From: Tetraselmis striata
Taxonomy: Eukaryota; Chlorophyta; Chlorodendrophyceae; Chlorodendrales; Chlorodendraceae
Assembly (NCBI GenBank): GCA_006384855.1
Contig: VCJN01001113.1
Coordinates: 18,675-82,674 of the forward strand
DNA length: 64,000 nucleotides
Reading direction: 5' to 3'
Numbering within the stretch: position 1 is the stretch's first letter; each line of letters starts with the position of its first letter. Positions 34,510 through 44,593 of this stretch are shown piece after piece. Under the pieces are notes generated by a model that worked only from the letters and a program-made list of their open reading frames with translations, was not told the DNA's origin and searched no databases. The position numbers were made by a program, and so were the translations under genes.

Positions 34510-37384
34510 CGCTCGGCCCACAGGAAACCCTGAAAAGCGTCATCGCGCGTTACAACGCCAGCGAGCTGCTCACGCAGCGCGAGGTTGCCCCCCCCCCCCC
34601 CCCCCCCCCCCCCGCGCCTTCCCCCGGGGCCTCGCCGTCCCCTCCCTATCCCGGCAGCCTTGCTGGATGTGCATGCGTATGCACGGCTGTAAAGTGCACC
34701 GGATGCGTTACTAGCGCACACTCACACACACCACAGATGAATCGAGATAAAGAGAGTGGGGCGCAGGAGAGAGAGAGAGAGAGAGAGACAAAGAGGGAGT
34801 TAGTGAGAGAGAGAGAGAGTGAGTGAGGGAGTGAATGAGTGAGTGAGAGGGGGCTATTGGAGCGGTGGGTGCGCGGGCGTGTGCCGCCCCGCTGCCGGGC
34901 CCCCTCCCCGCGCGCCGCTGACCGCTGGCTGCCCCGTGGCCCGCAGGTGGTGAGCAAGGACATCCGCCGCATCCTGGCGGAGCGCGCGATGCACTTCAAC
35001 ATCCTGCTGGAGGACGTGTCCATCACCCAGGTGGGCGGCGGGCGGAAGGGGCGGAGGAAGCGCCGCAGCGGCTGTTGTTTCGGCCGGGTGCCTCCTTTAT
35101 TTCAGTTTGTATTTATTAAAGGCTGTTGTGGCGTCGATATTGGGTTGGTGGATGAAAGGACCACTGGGTTCATCGGCCGCCAAATACTTCCCCGTGAGCC
35201 CAATGCAGCTGCATAGTGCCTTGACATGCCCGTACGCGGCGCACGCTGTGTCGGGTCCCGCGTTACGCCACTGCATGCATGCATATGTCTACGTAAGCTG
35301 CGCCTCCATTTTCATAATTGGGTTTTAGGGTTTTACGGGTTAAGGGTTTTAGTCATATGTATATGTACACTCGGCGCCCCCACCCTTGCAAGAGTGCCTC
35401 GCCACCACCGCTCACGCCGAGCGCGACTGCCCACCTGCAGCTGAGCTTCGGGCGGGAGTACACCAGCGCTGTGGAGGCCAAGCAGGTCGCGCAGCAGGAC
35501 GCGGAGCGCGCCAAGTTCATTGTGAGCGCCCCCTCCAAGTAGCACCCCCGAGTGGGGTTGTCGGGGTTTCGACGATTGATCTTTTCGGGTCTTATCTCCT
35601 AAATCATAAACCCTAATCTGGGACCTGAAACCCCAAACCCTAAAAAGCGTAAACCGCACATGGCCGCGGTCTGGCCCTGACCGCCGGCCCCCTGTTGCCG
35701 CTGCCACCCGTCAGGTGGAGAAGGCGGAGCAGGAGAAGGCGAGCACCATCATCAAGGCCAGGGGAGAGGTGCGGGCCTGGCTTGGCCCTCTGCGCAGAGA
35801 GGGGAAAGAGGAAGGGGATGGGGAGTGGCCGCCCGTTGCCTTCGCTCCTCTTCCGTACCAAAGAAGTCTTCATCCGTAGCGACACTGAGGAATTCAGGCG
35901 CTCTTCTTTGGGCCCCCTCGTCAGCCCCCGCTCCAGAACCAGAGGGTCCAGAACCAGACACTGGCGCAGCTCACGCGCTGCTCCATAACCACCCTGACCA
36001 CCGCGCAGCAACACTCTTCATGCATGATACCTTATCGCTTTTCTCATTTTCTCTTGTCGATCGCTTCACACTGCACAAAGGCGCGCAACCAGTATACATA
36101 CACAGGTTTTAATTGTCATCTGACCATCATGTTATGATCCCTCTTTTTGTGCGCCCGGTGAATTTCATACAACACCGGTGTGCCGCAGAGTGGTAGCCCT
36201 GATGGCGGTCGCGTTGCGGGACCTTATCTATTACAGCAGGCACTCAAGACTGCGCTGAACACCCCCCCCCCCTCCCCCCCCCCCCCAACCCCCTCCCAGG
36301 CGGAGGCGGCGTTGCTCATCGGAAAGGCCATCGCCTCCAACCCGGCGTACATCACGCTGAGGAAGATTGACGTGCGCCCCCCCCCTCCCTCCCCTCCCCC
36401 ACCTTCTCCCCCCTGCTGCCTCCCTTCAACACACACAGCTACTGAACCAGTATCCCTGCCATTTGACCGGGGCCCCGGGCCACCGTAGGCATAGACTCGG
36501 TCACTGCGTATTGTCGCGTCAAACGCTCCGCCAAACTCCAGCAACCCTGGAGCCTGGCAACCCTAGGATGAGAAACCCTGAAAGAATTTCCCCCCTCTTT
36601 TGGCGGGGGAACCGATGACAACGATTACGCGCGAGTCCCCGTCGAGCTTACCGGTACTCGGTGACGCGTTGGTGTGGTGTTGGACCCTGGCGGCCGTGGT
36701 GCGCCCCGGGGCTGCTGTTTCGTGCGGCAGCGGCCGCTGAGCCGCCCCATCCCGCACCGGCATCGCGCAGGCCGCCAAGGAGATCTCCTCGACCATCGCC
36801 TCGGCGTCCAACAAGGTCTTCCTCAACACGGACAGCCTGCTGCTCAACCTGGTATACCCCCCCCCCCCCCCCCCCCCCTCTTTGTTGCCCATGTCGCTCC
36901 CCACCGCGTTTGCCTGCGGCAGGCTGTGCCCACCCGCCCCCCCAGCAACCCGCACACAGCGCACCCGCGCCCACCCAAGGACAGCGCCAGAGCATTGCCC
37001 TGATGTCCCCAACCCCGGGGAGGCCTGAGTTTCTCTGTCCCCCAGTACCGTACCTTCCACGTAGCGATACTGAGTCATGCTCGAGCGACACCGGGCTGCT
37101 GCCGTCTCCGGATGAAGGGCGGGGCGGGGCCGAAGTGTGGTGTGCGAGTGTATGGTGCCGCACTGTATTGGACCTTCCCTGGCGGCAGCGGCATCGGCAC
37201 GTCGCTTAGATCCCCCCCCCTCGGCCCCTGGGTGGCGGGGAGGTGGGGGAGGGATGCCCCCCCCCCCCCCCCCCCCCCGCTGTCGCAGCCGCCACACGCT
37301 TCTTTGATCGCTCCTTGATGTGCTGCCGTCTGCCGCTACCCCGCGCAGGCTGCCCTGGAGACCGGCCCCTCTCTCAAGAAGTGA
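32938..37384 (+). CDS. PHB2: Prohibitin-2
   Basis: Nine exons: 32938-33120, 33928-34155, 34524-34583, 34947-35030, 35441-35521, 35715-35768, 36300-36371, 36771-36851 and 37349-37384. All eight introns are GT-AG and phase 0, and the product is 292 residues, the usual prohibitin-2 length. It forms the ring-shaped prohibitin complex with prohibitin-1 in the mitochondrial inner membrane, acting as scaffold and m-AAA protease regulator. Seen: an N-terminal hydrophobic anchor ([15 protein letters not shown]), the SPFH core ([54 protein letters not shown]), and the C-terminal coiled coil ([48 protein letters not shown]). Poly(C) runs lie close upstream of several acceptors. A TGTAA about 147 bases after the stop may be the poly(A) signal. 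Confidence 0.95.
35319..35650. repeat. Telomere-like motifs flanking prohibitin exon 5
   Basis: Imperfect TTTAGGG/TTTTAGGG units lie at about 35319-35352 (GGGTTTTAGGGTTTT) and, inverted, CCCTAAA-type units at about 35596-35645. They sit in introns 4 and 5 around exon 5. They resemble the plant and Chlamydomonas telomere repeat but are too short and imperfect to be a telomere. Confidence 0.5.
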
Positions 37385-39064
37385 GCGCAGCGAAGAGACA
37401 CTGCCATCGAGACAGGGGGATACATGGGACGAGACGCGGGATACTCAGCAGGGCCAGCAGCGCACTGCAGCGCTCAGCGCCTGCAGGTGTGGGTCCTCTC
37501 ATGCCGGCGGGCTCCGGCCTTCCAGCCAGTGTAAAACTCTCGCACTGCCACAAACCCCACTATGAAGTGGGTGCGGCTGCTGGGTGTGGGTAGCCATCAA
37601 TGAGCCATCACGGTGCGAGCGCACTGACATGAGTGAGAAGTTGTGTGAAGAAGTGGGAATCACGGCTGAGCGATTTTTGGGGTTGGGGTTGAGGGTATGT
37701 GATGTATTTTTGGGGTTGGGGAGATGGCCGTCAATGCGGAGCAGGAATCACATGCCCGCCGGTCGATTTCTCCCCAGTATGTAGAACGGACCTCTAGCTG
37801 GGGAGGACTGATCTGTATTATACCATCAGCCGCTGCGTTCCTACACTGAGGATATCATGCAACTTAAGCTGCCAGACCAAAACATGCGCTTGAATGTTGT
37901 AGCTCCTCTGGTATACAGCCCTTACCCGGCCTAGATCGCCCTGTTCAACAAGTGCGGGTCCGCACAGCCGAAGCGCCGGGTGGTAGATTGGATTGGGTCA
38001 TATTAGCGCCCCCCCCCTTAACACCTACCACCGCTGACAACGAAACAGTGATAACATCGCATAATTTGACGAGTACTCAGGCAAATTGGTAGAAACATCA
38101 CAGCACTATAAATCCGTCCGGATAATAAGCAACCCCATCAAACAAGGTCTACTAACATCGTCAAGCGTATAGCTGAAATCTACGGTGCAGGAGGGCGGTT
38201 CCGTACAACCGAGGACAGATCATACTGGGGAGAACAGATCTCCAGCTACGTGTGTACATTTGGTGCATGCGCCTTTTCGCCGGGATTGAAAAGCGCGCAG
38301 GATGGCCCATGGGCGGGGCATGAATAGCAACAACAACGTATGCACTTATGGCCGAAATGATGAAAAGTGTTGATTCTATGATGTATGGACTGCTAGCTAG
38401 GACCAGATGCGGCGTCATCAAAGTGTGCGTGGGCATCGGCAATTTCCGGCTTTATGGGCAACTTTTATAATCATCCCTGTCACAGCATCTGAAGGGATCA
38501 TGAGGCAACGTGGAAAAAGCGATGCTGAAAATACTGACTGTTGTGAGGAACGGTTTCGGCTGCCCCCCTAGTATTTAACACACGCACCGCGTTTCTAGGC
38601 AGCCCCGGGGGCAGCCCCAGGTCTGCTGGCAGTTGGGTCCCCTCACGGATCCAGCTACATATTACTAATCATTGTAACTAAACATTGTAACGACATCTTT
38701 TTCTAATAATTCTTGGTCTTGAGCTTCTGTTGCCTCATCCTTCATCTCTACAGAAAACCGGTAATGCCCTGGCCCCCAGGCCACCACCGAACATGCCGCT
38801 GACTCGGTTATTACCGTGACATACCACAGAGCACTGCTGGCTATAGTGTACAGTACAATCTTTCCGGTTTATAAACTTTCCGGTTACAATCTTTCCGGTT
38901 CCGGTTCCGGTTACAATCTTTCCAGTACAATCTTTCCGGTTAATATATTAGAATAGCTATCTAACTGTAACAAACTAGTCGTACCATTCCCGTAGTACGG
39001 GTAGGCCTAAATAATATAAGCATGCGCATCAGGCTGCCATATTATTTTGGGCGCAGGATGTTAA
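37385..39064. other. Intergenic region, no gene seen
   Basis: No coding sequence is supported. Around 38870-38945 a short motif, ATCTTTCCGGTT, is repeated four or five times (a small minisatellite). The rest is of mixed composition with no recognisable element. Confidence 0.5.
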
Positions 39065-39072
39065 TATGATAC

Positions 39073-39298
39073 CCGGTCGTCTCGTGTGCGAGAGGTACCG
39101 GGTTCGATTCCTGGCCGATGTATTTCGGCAATATCGGCCCGGCGTGTCCCGGGTTTACTCGGTTGATGCATTAGCCCTTCGGGGTTCGAATGAGGCAATG
39201 GTCTATGGGCTATGGCAGACCTACGACTGCAGTTGGCGCACGAGGTCAAGTGCTGGGGCGGCTTCGGCCGATGTCCCGGGGCGAACTTTACTTTACTT
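39073..39298 (+). mobile_element. tRNA-derived SINE, copy 1 (5'-shortened)
   Basis: It shares about 220 bp with 40707-40926. It contains a perfect pol III B box, GGTTCGATTCC, at 39101-39111 and ends in TTTAC repeats. An 8-bp duplication, TATGATAC, lies at 39065-39072 and 39299-39306. It is shorter at the 5' end than copy 2 and has an extra GGTTTAC-type insertion near 39151. Confidence 0.78.
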
Positions 39299-39677
39299 TA
39301 TGATACAAGACCTGTTTTTGTACGATCACGAGCACAGCACTGCCCGATGAATAAGAGCAAACGGTAGGGACAGTTTTAAACGTGGTTGCATAGGAGTATA
39401 GCTACCGCCGGTGAAAGAACACTTTTAAAAATGTATTAATGGTTATTCATTATGAATTCTGAAGCTTCAATTTTATAATACCCGGGTGTCAGAGGTAACT
39501 GCTGAGTATTATAATGCTGGATTGTGCAGAATGCATCACTGAGCTTCTATATTGCAGTTGTCAAAGAGTCTGTTGGGGTGATTCCCTAAGCAATTCTAGC
39601 ACCCTTGCATCACTCTATCTACATCAATGACACCATCAGCTGGGGTGCTGCTGATGGGGGTGCTGCACCCTACTGAG

Positions 39678-40153
39678 CGAGCATGTCACTAACCTCGATG
39701 GCATCTACAAGAGCATCCTCTTCCACGTTCATAATCACATCCTTATCATAATCCTCAAGCAAGCGGAGGTTGACAACACAGCTTGTCATGCTTTTGAGAG
39801 GCACGACCTTTATTTTGTGGCCCCTCGACTATGAACAGGGTTCATGCCGAGCTCTTCATGACAAGCAACGGGGGAGCAAGGAAGCACACGTACGGCGAGA
39901 AACATCCTTCAAATGAGTGGGGCACTTAATGTAGTAGTTGGAATGCTCACAGAAGAGGGCATTCTTCCGCCTGATGGCACTTCATGATCGCCTTGTCAGT
40001 GTTAGAGGGCTGACGGCAAGGGTCCTTCTCCAGCCATGCAGGTTCTAGGTGTGCATGCCTGTTGTTGGCATGGTCAGCCGCCTCCTGCCGAGCAGGCGCA
40101 GGGATGCCAAGTTCAGCCACGTAGGTGCTGAACTCCGTGATTGTCGCATCCAT
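39678..40153 (-). pseudogene. Decayed protein-coding fragment of unknown family
   Basis: Three stretches on the minus strand look coding but lie in different frames: MDATITEFSTYVAELGIPAP (from 40153), then FCEHSNYYIKCPTHLKDVS (near 39930), then VVPLKSMTSCVVNLRLLEDY followed by an acidic tail and a stop near 39680. I do not recognise the family; the C/H pairs suggest a zinc-binding segment. Frameshifts make it a likely relic of a transposon gene. Confidence 0.35.
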
Positions 40154-40672
40154 CTTTTACTCTCCCAAGTTGCCCGCCGCACCTCGCGGTGGCTCCTGGC
40201 GCGCCGCACGACTGGAACCATTACTTCACAGCAATCCTATTTTCAATTCGAGCAATATTTAAGGTACCGGGGTAATGTACCTGGGATTTGGTCCTTACGC
40301 TGCGGGTACCGAACAGCGGCGGGTGGAATAACGAATACTCGCCGAAACACTAATGCTGACAATCCCCGTAGTGCAAGCGAGGGCTCTCTGGAGATGCCGA
40401 CTCCCAAGTGGCACTTTCTCAGGAGGGCGGCACCCTCAGATTGACGGGCCGAGGGCGCGACATTGCCGGATTTTTATTTCAGTTCTGGCGTTGGTTGACT
40501 ACGCGAATAGTTCGGTATACCAGCATTCGTTGCGTATTCCTTTTTAGTCGAAAACCTGCGAGACCTTACGTATGCTCGAAATTTAAAATGTATTGCTATG
40601 CTTTAAAATACCTGTAAATTTCTTACCCGTACTGGCATTAATGGCAGTTAATACAGTAAACTACAACTGATT

Positions 40673-40926
40673 TAGCAATACAAGGTACATCCCTTGTCCG
40701 CTCGTTATAGCGGTTGTCTCGTACGCGAGAGACCCGGGTTCGATTCCTGGCTGATGTATTTCGGCAATATCGGCCCGGCATGTCCCCGGTTGATGCATTA
40801 GCCCTTCGGGGTTCGAATGAGGCAATGGTCGACTGGCTATGCCAGACCTACGACTGCAGTTGGCGTACGAGGTCAAGTGCTGGGGCGGCTTCGGCCGATG
40901 TCCCGGGGCGAACTTTACTTTACTTT
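40673..40926 (+). mobile_element. tRNA-derived SINE, copy 2
   Basis: The element is flanked by an 11-bp target-site duplication, TACAACTGATT, at 40662-40672 and 40927-40937. The 5' end has an A-box-like TAGCAATACAAGG, and the B box GGTTCGATTCC is at 40737-40747. The tRNA-unrelated body (TATTTCGGCAATATCGGCCC ... GGGGCGAACTTTAC) is shared with copy 1 and ends in a short TTTAC repeat tail. Confidence 0.85.
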
Positions 40927-40968
40927 TACAACTGATTGCTAGCCCCAAAACAAAAAATACCGGTAACA

Positions 40969-42090
40969 ATGCGGCACATTATAAATAGTGCAACCCTCAC
41001 CGCGATGAATGTCCCAGCACCAGCAGCTGACGAGACTGTTTTGCCGACAACCAACGCCGAGCCGAGCAGGGAGGCGACGACGGACACGGGCAGCGGTGTG
41101 ACTTTGGTTCATCTTTCTGTGGCGTTGGCGCGCACGATGCCCTTCCCGTGGACAGGCTGCCAGGGGCCAGGAGGTCGCAAACGCTCTCTGTCTGCCGGCG
41201 GGGCGGGCCTCCTGCTGCTGCTCACTATCGCTGGCGACGCTGCCGGCGAGTCTACGCCAGATAGACAGCGATGGAGGGGGAGGGACCTGCTGGGGGCCGA
41301 GTGCGTTGGCGCAGTGTGTGGCGGCAGGACAGGCACGGCTCCGGGGGTGGGGGGTGCTGCAGCTGCATCGAGCTCAGCGCCAGGCCCTGTCGAAGCGCCC
41401 GTTGACCAGGTCGACCGGGTCTTATTCACGTCGTTTCCGTGGCGCCTGTCCGACAATGTCGGGGTTGACCAAGAGGCATTTCTGAAGGATTACATCGCGG
41501 CGGTGAAGAGCAGCGTGCGCCTGGTGGGCATTACTTCCAACCCAACCGTGTCCATCATGGACGTAGAGTGGAGATTTTTATGGGGCGGACAGTGGAGATT
41601 GGCGGTGGACACCTTGGTGACTTTTGTGAACGACTCGCCCAGCGCCGAGCTGCTATCTCAAGTGCTGAATTTAACTCCTAGCCTGATATACCCTGTTTTC
41701 AGCTCGCTTGGAGGCATCACCATCACTGATTATCGGTATCTTGGCGACGGTCAAAGCGCCGCGCCCGGCTGCTACGATGGCGCCCCCTCTGGCCTGGACA
41801 ACTGCGGTTGCGACGGCACAGAGGTGGGCCGGGCAGCGGTGACAGCGGCCTGCTCCGCTGTGCTGGGTAGTTGTCAGGCGCAGACAATCTCCATCGTGCG
41901 TGCCTGCGACCAGGACGCGAGTGATGCTTGCAAGACTGCCACGCTTCACAGCCTGGGGCAAATGGACATGGCGGACTGCTTGCAGGCGCTGACTTTGGGC
42001 AGCAGCAGCTGCCCGTTGCAAGAGGCCCGCGCCTACAACAGCATGATTCAAGAGGCATGCGAGCCTGTGTGTCCGTCCTGCTTGCGTTGA
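40969..42090 (+). CDS. Cys-rich secreted protein of unknown function, copy A
   Basis: The frame is open from an ATG at 40969 to TGA at 42088-42090 (373 residues) without introns. A hydrophobic signal-like segment (GGAGLLLLLTIAGDAAGE) is internal unless translation starts later: the paralogue at 53725 begins MSTGGAVLLLLLSVAGAF, and the matching position here is CTG instead of ATG. The ATG at 41137 would give a shorter, better-placed leader. The mature part has a threonine/serine/alanine linker, a middle domain (VDRVLFTSFPWRL ... FVNDSPSAELLSQVLNLTPS), and a Cys-rich C-terminus with about ten Cys (CGCDGTEVGRAAV, LGSCQAQTISIVRACDQD, CEPVCPSCLR). I do not recognise the family. A secreted or cell-surface role is inferred. 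Confidence 0.62.
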   Translation: MRHIINSATLTAMNVPAPAADETVLPTTNAEPSREATTDTGSGVTLVHLSVALARTMPFPWTGCQGPGGRKRSLSAGGAGLLLLLTIAGDAAGESTPDRQRWRGRDLLGAECVGAVCGGRTGTAPGVGGAAAASSSAPGPVEAPVDQVDRVLFTSFPWRLSDNVGVDQEAFLKDYIAAVKSSVRLVGITSNPTVSIMDVEWRFLWGGQWRLAVDTLVTFVNDSPSAELLSQVLNLTPSLIYPVFSSLGGITITDYRYLGDGQSAAPGCYDGAPSGLDNCGCDGTEVGRAAVTAACSAVLGSCQAQTISIVRACDQDASDACKTATLHSLGQMDMADCLQALTLGSSSCPLQEARAYNSMIQEACEPVCPSCLR

Positions 42091-42530
42091 TACGGGTAGA
42101 AAAGCAGGTAGTGAGCTGAGAGGGCGCGATCCATAATATCGAAAGATATTACGTGCCGATGTCATAAATCCAGTCCATGTAGTTGTCACTGCTTATCCGC
42201 CACTTATCTATCTACACCTTATGCTTCCTTCATGATGGCACCCATGTCTGAGTCGCATCACTTAAATGAATGCGAAGGACCACAAGGAAGTGCAGCGCAA
42301 GGATGGGATGGCGCGCTGCGTGTAGAGACGCTTAAGAGCGTGCACCACTTCACCGGCACCCATGAGACATGCCAGCACGGCTAATACGGATTTACACCCC
42401 CCACCCACCCCCCCGCCTTGGGCGACCATTTGGAAGTGCTGTACCAATCTTCCGGCATTGATCAATCCGGCACCGATCGCCACGTAGTCCAACGGTGATG
42501 TGGGGGTCATGCTCGCATGATTGCCTCTTC
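42091..42530. other. 3' flank of the Cys-rich gene
   Basis: No gene is visible; a short C-rich run lies near 42397-42415. The stretch ends where a tandem duplication begins. Confidence 0.4.
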
Positions 42531-43460
42531 ATACTGCGTGTCTTTGTTGCAATCGGGTCGGACCCCGTGAGAATTTAAAATCCACGACCCATTGAGCCTT
42601 GCAGTCACTGTCTACCGCCGCCGCTCATCCATGCAAGTATGAAACACTCCCTTAGTCGTAGGTGTGGTGTACGATTAGTCGTAGGTGAACGCACGCACGC
42701 GCGCATCCACAGACACATGGTAGTCGTAGTTCACCTTTCGTTACATCTCGTCAACAGCTTTGGATTCTCATCCTACCCCATCTCGGCATAAGGACAAGAC
42801 TGAGTTATAACTACCATCTACCGCGGGGGCTATAATACAGGAGTGCTGTACAAATATGCTGCTGCCCATAATGTAGGTATGGATGGCATAGTGGGCGGAT
42901 TCGTGCATATCTACACTGCTGAGCACTGTTGCCTGCTCATTGGCATGGTCATAGAAATGCGGCATGTCGTCAAGCACAATAATACAATCACATATGCGCG
43001 TCAGCAGTTGCTGCCATACTGCATGTCTTTGTCGCAATAGGGTCGGACCCCGCGAGAATTTAAAATCCACAACCCATTGAGCCTTGCAGTCACTGTCTAC
43101 CGCCGCCGCTCATACGTACAAGCGTATGAAATGCTCCCTTCGTCGTAGGTGTGGTGTACGATTAGTCGTAGGTGAATGTACGGACGCGCGCATCCACAGA
43201 CACATGTTAGTCGTAGTTCACCTTGCGTTAAATCTCATCAGCAGCTTTGGATTCTCATCCTACCCCACCTCGGCACAAAGACAAGAGTTATTTTAATCAT
43301 CTAACCCAAGAGTGCCGTACAAATATGCTGCGGCCAAGAATGCAGGTATGGATGGTGTAGTGGGATTAGTGTGTATAAACTGCTGAGCACCTGTGCCTGC
43401 TCATTGGCGTGGATATAGAAATGCGGCATGTCGTCAAGCACAATAATATAAGAACATTGG
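42531..43460. repeat. 485-bp tandem duplication
   Basis: The unit starting at 42531 (ATACTGCGTGTCTTTG...) is repeated from 43016 (ATACTGCATGTCTTTG...) with about 90% identity through GAAATGCGGCATGTCGTCAA, giving a period of 485 bp. Both units share GGGTCGGACCCCGYGAGAAT and AGTCGTAGGTGTGGTGTACG. No gene is seen. Confidence 0.8.
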
Positions 43461-43984
43461 GCGAGCCAGCACTTGCTGAGGGAGAGAATAACCTTGTATA
43501 AGGCTGTAAGTGGCTCGCCAGCACTCTTTACATATATTCAATCTGTATATATACTATATATGAATAAATGATGTCATCAGTACTTTGCGCATGCGGCGTG
43601 GCCATCATGTGGGTGCCTCGATCGCCTGTAACCCGCCCAGCATGGCCTCATACTGCAGTCCCGATTTGGCCACCCCTCCACCGGCCACCTTTCGCTAAGA
43701 CTCCTTATGACCGCACCACACGCAGGGGGCAAAATATGAGGAATGTGCAGCTCCTACCCAGAGCGCTTATTTCTGTGATACATATGCTCCGAAACCATAT
43801 TCAGGAATCGTCAGAATGGCCGTCGCAGCGCAGCGCACGGCTACTGCGTTGCAAGGGCACGACACAACGCAATTGAACGTGCGCTAACGGGCTAACGGAC
43901 CTCATGGCAGGCGGGCTCACAGGGCGGATAGCTTGATGGCATATGGGCGGTGACCGCAATGAATTCATGCCACTGCAGTATTAT
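43461..43984. other. Intergenic region up to the inverted-repeat element
   Basis: No gene is recognised. A copy of the 12-mer TGCTCCGAAACC lies near 43786. The stretch ends with TTAT at 43981-43984, adjacent to the left terminal repeat of the next element. Confidence 0.4.
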
Positions 43985-44593
43985 CACTGTGAGATTCAGA
44001 TGTGACGTAAATGTGCCCTACTGGTGACGAACGACGACATACGGGGACGATACGGGACGGACGAGGGACGTGGATTTCATACCCAGTAGCGACGACTATC
44101 GCGCGCGACCTGTAAAGTACTATATGAATTTCTCGTTTCCATAATTTCATCAAATTGATATGCGCACGCGGGCTCGCGTGTCGCCCGCCGACGCGGAGCA
44201 CCCGGGCTAAGTACAGGCGGATGTACGCACTCATTGCACATCGCCGCACATCGCTGACAGCACATCGCTGACCGCTGACCCCGCGGTGTGCCGCGATGTG
44301 CGGCACGACGGGCGGAGGTGTGGGCGGATGTAGGTGGTACGGTAGGTGGTAGGCGGTAGGTGGTGTTCGTAGGTGCGCGTTTTAATGCAGCCGCCCTAAC
44401 TGCTGATGATTGTGCAACGCCCCAGCACGCGCATGAAGTACGGGGTCGCCTCACGGTCACCGCCGCTCACCGTTGAATCAAGCGCGGACAGCCGCGCACT
44501 CGCATCTGTGTTGCCTGCCGGTGGTGGGCTACATCCACCCCAACTCTCAACCCCCCCCCCCCCCCCCCCGCTCCCCGCGCGCGGCAGCAGGCA

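Noticed and set aside
35319-35650. A true telomere or chromosome end
   Set aside because: The repeats are few, imperfect, inverted around an exon and embedded in an intact gene.
39073-40926. Two tRNA genes, from the GGTTCGATTCC boxes
   Set aside because: The tRNA-like part is followed by a shared 150-bp non-tRNA body, a TTTAC tail and target-site duplications, and no full cloverleaf could be drawn, so these are SINEs.
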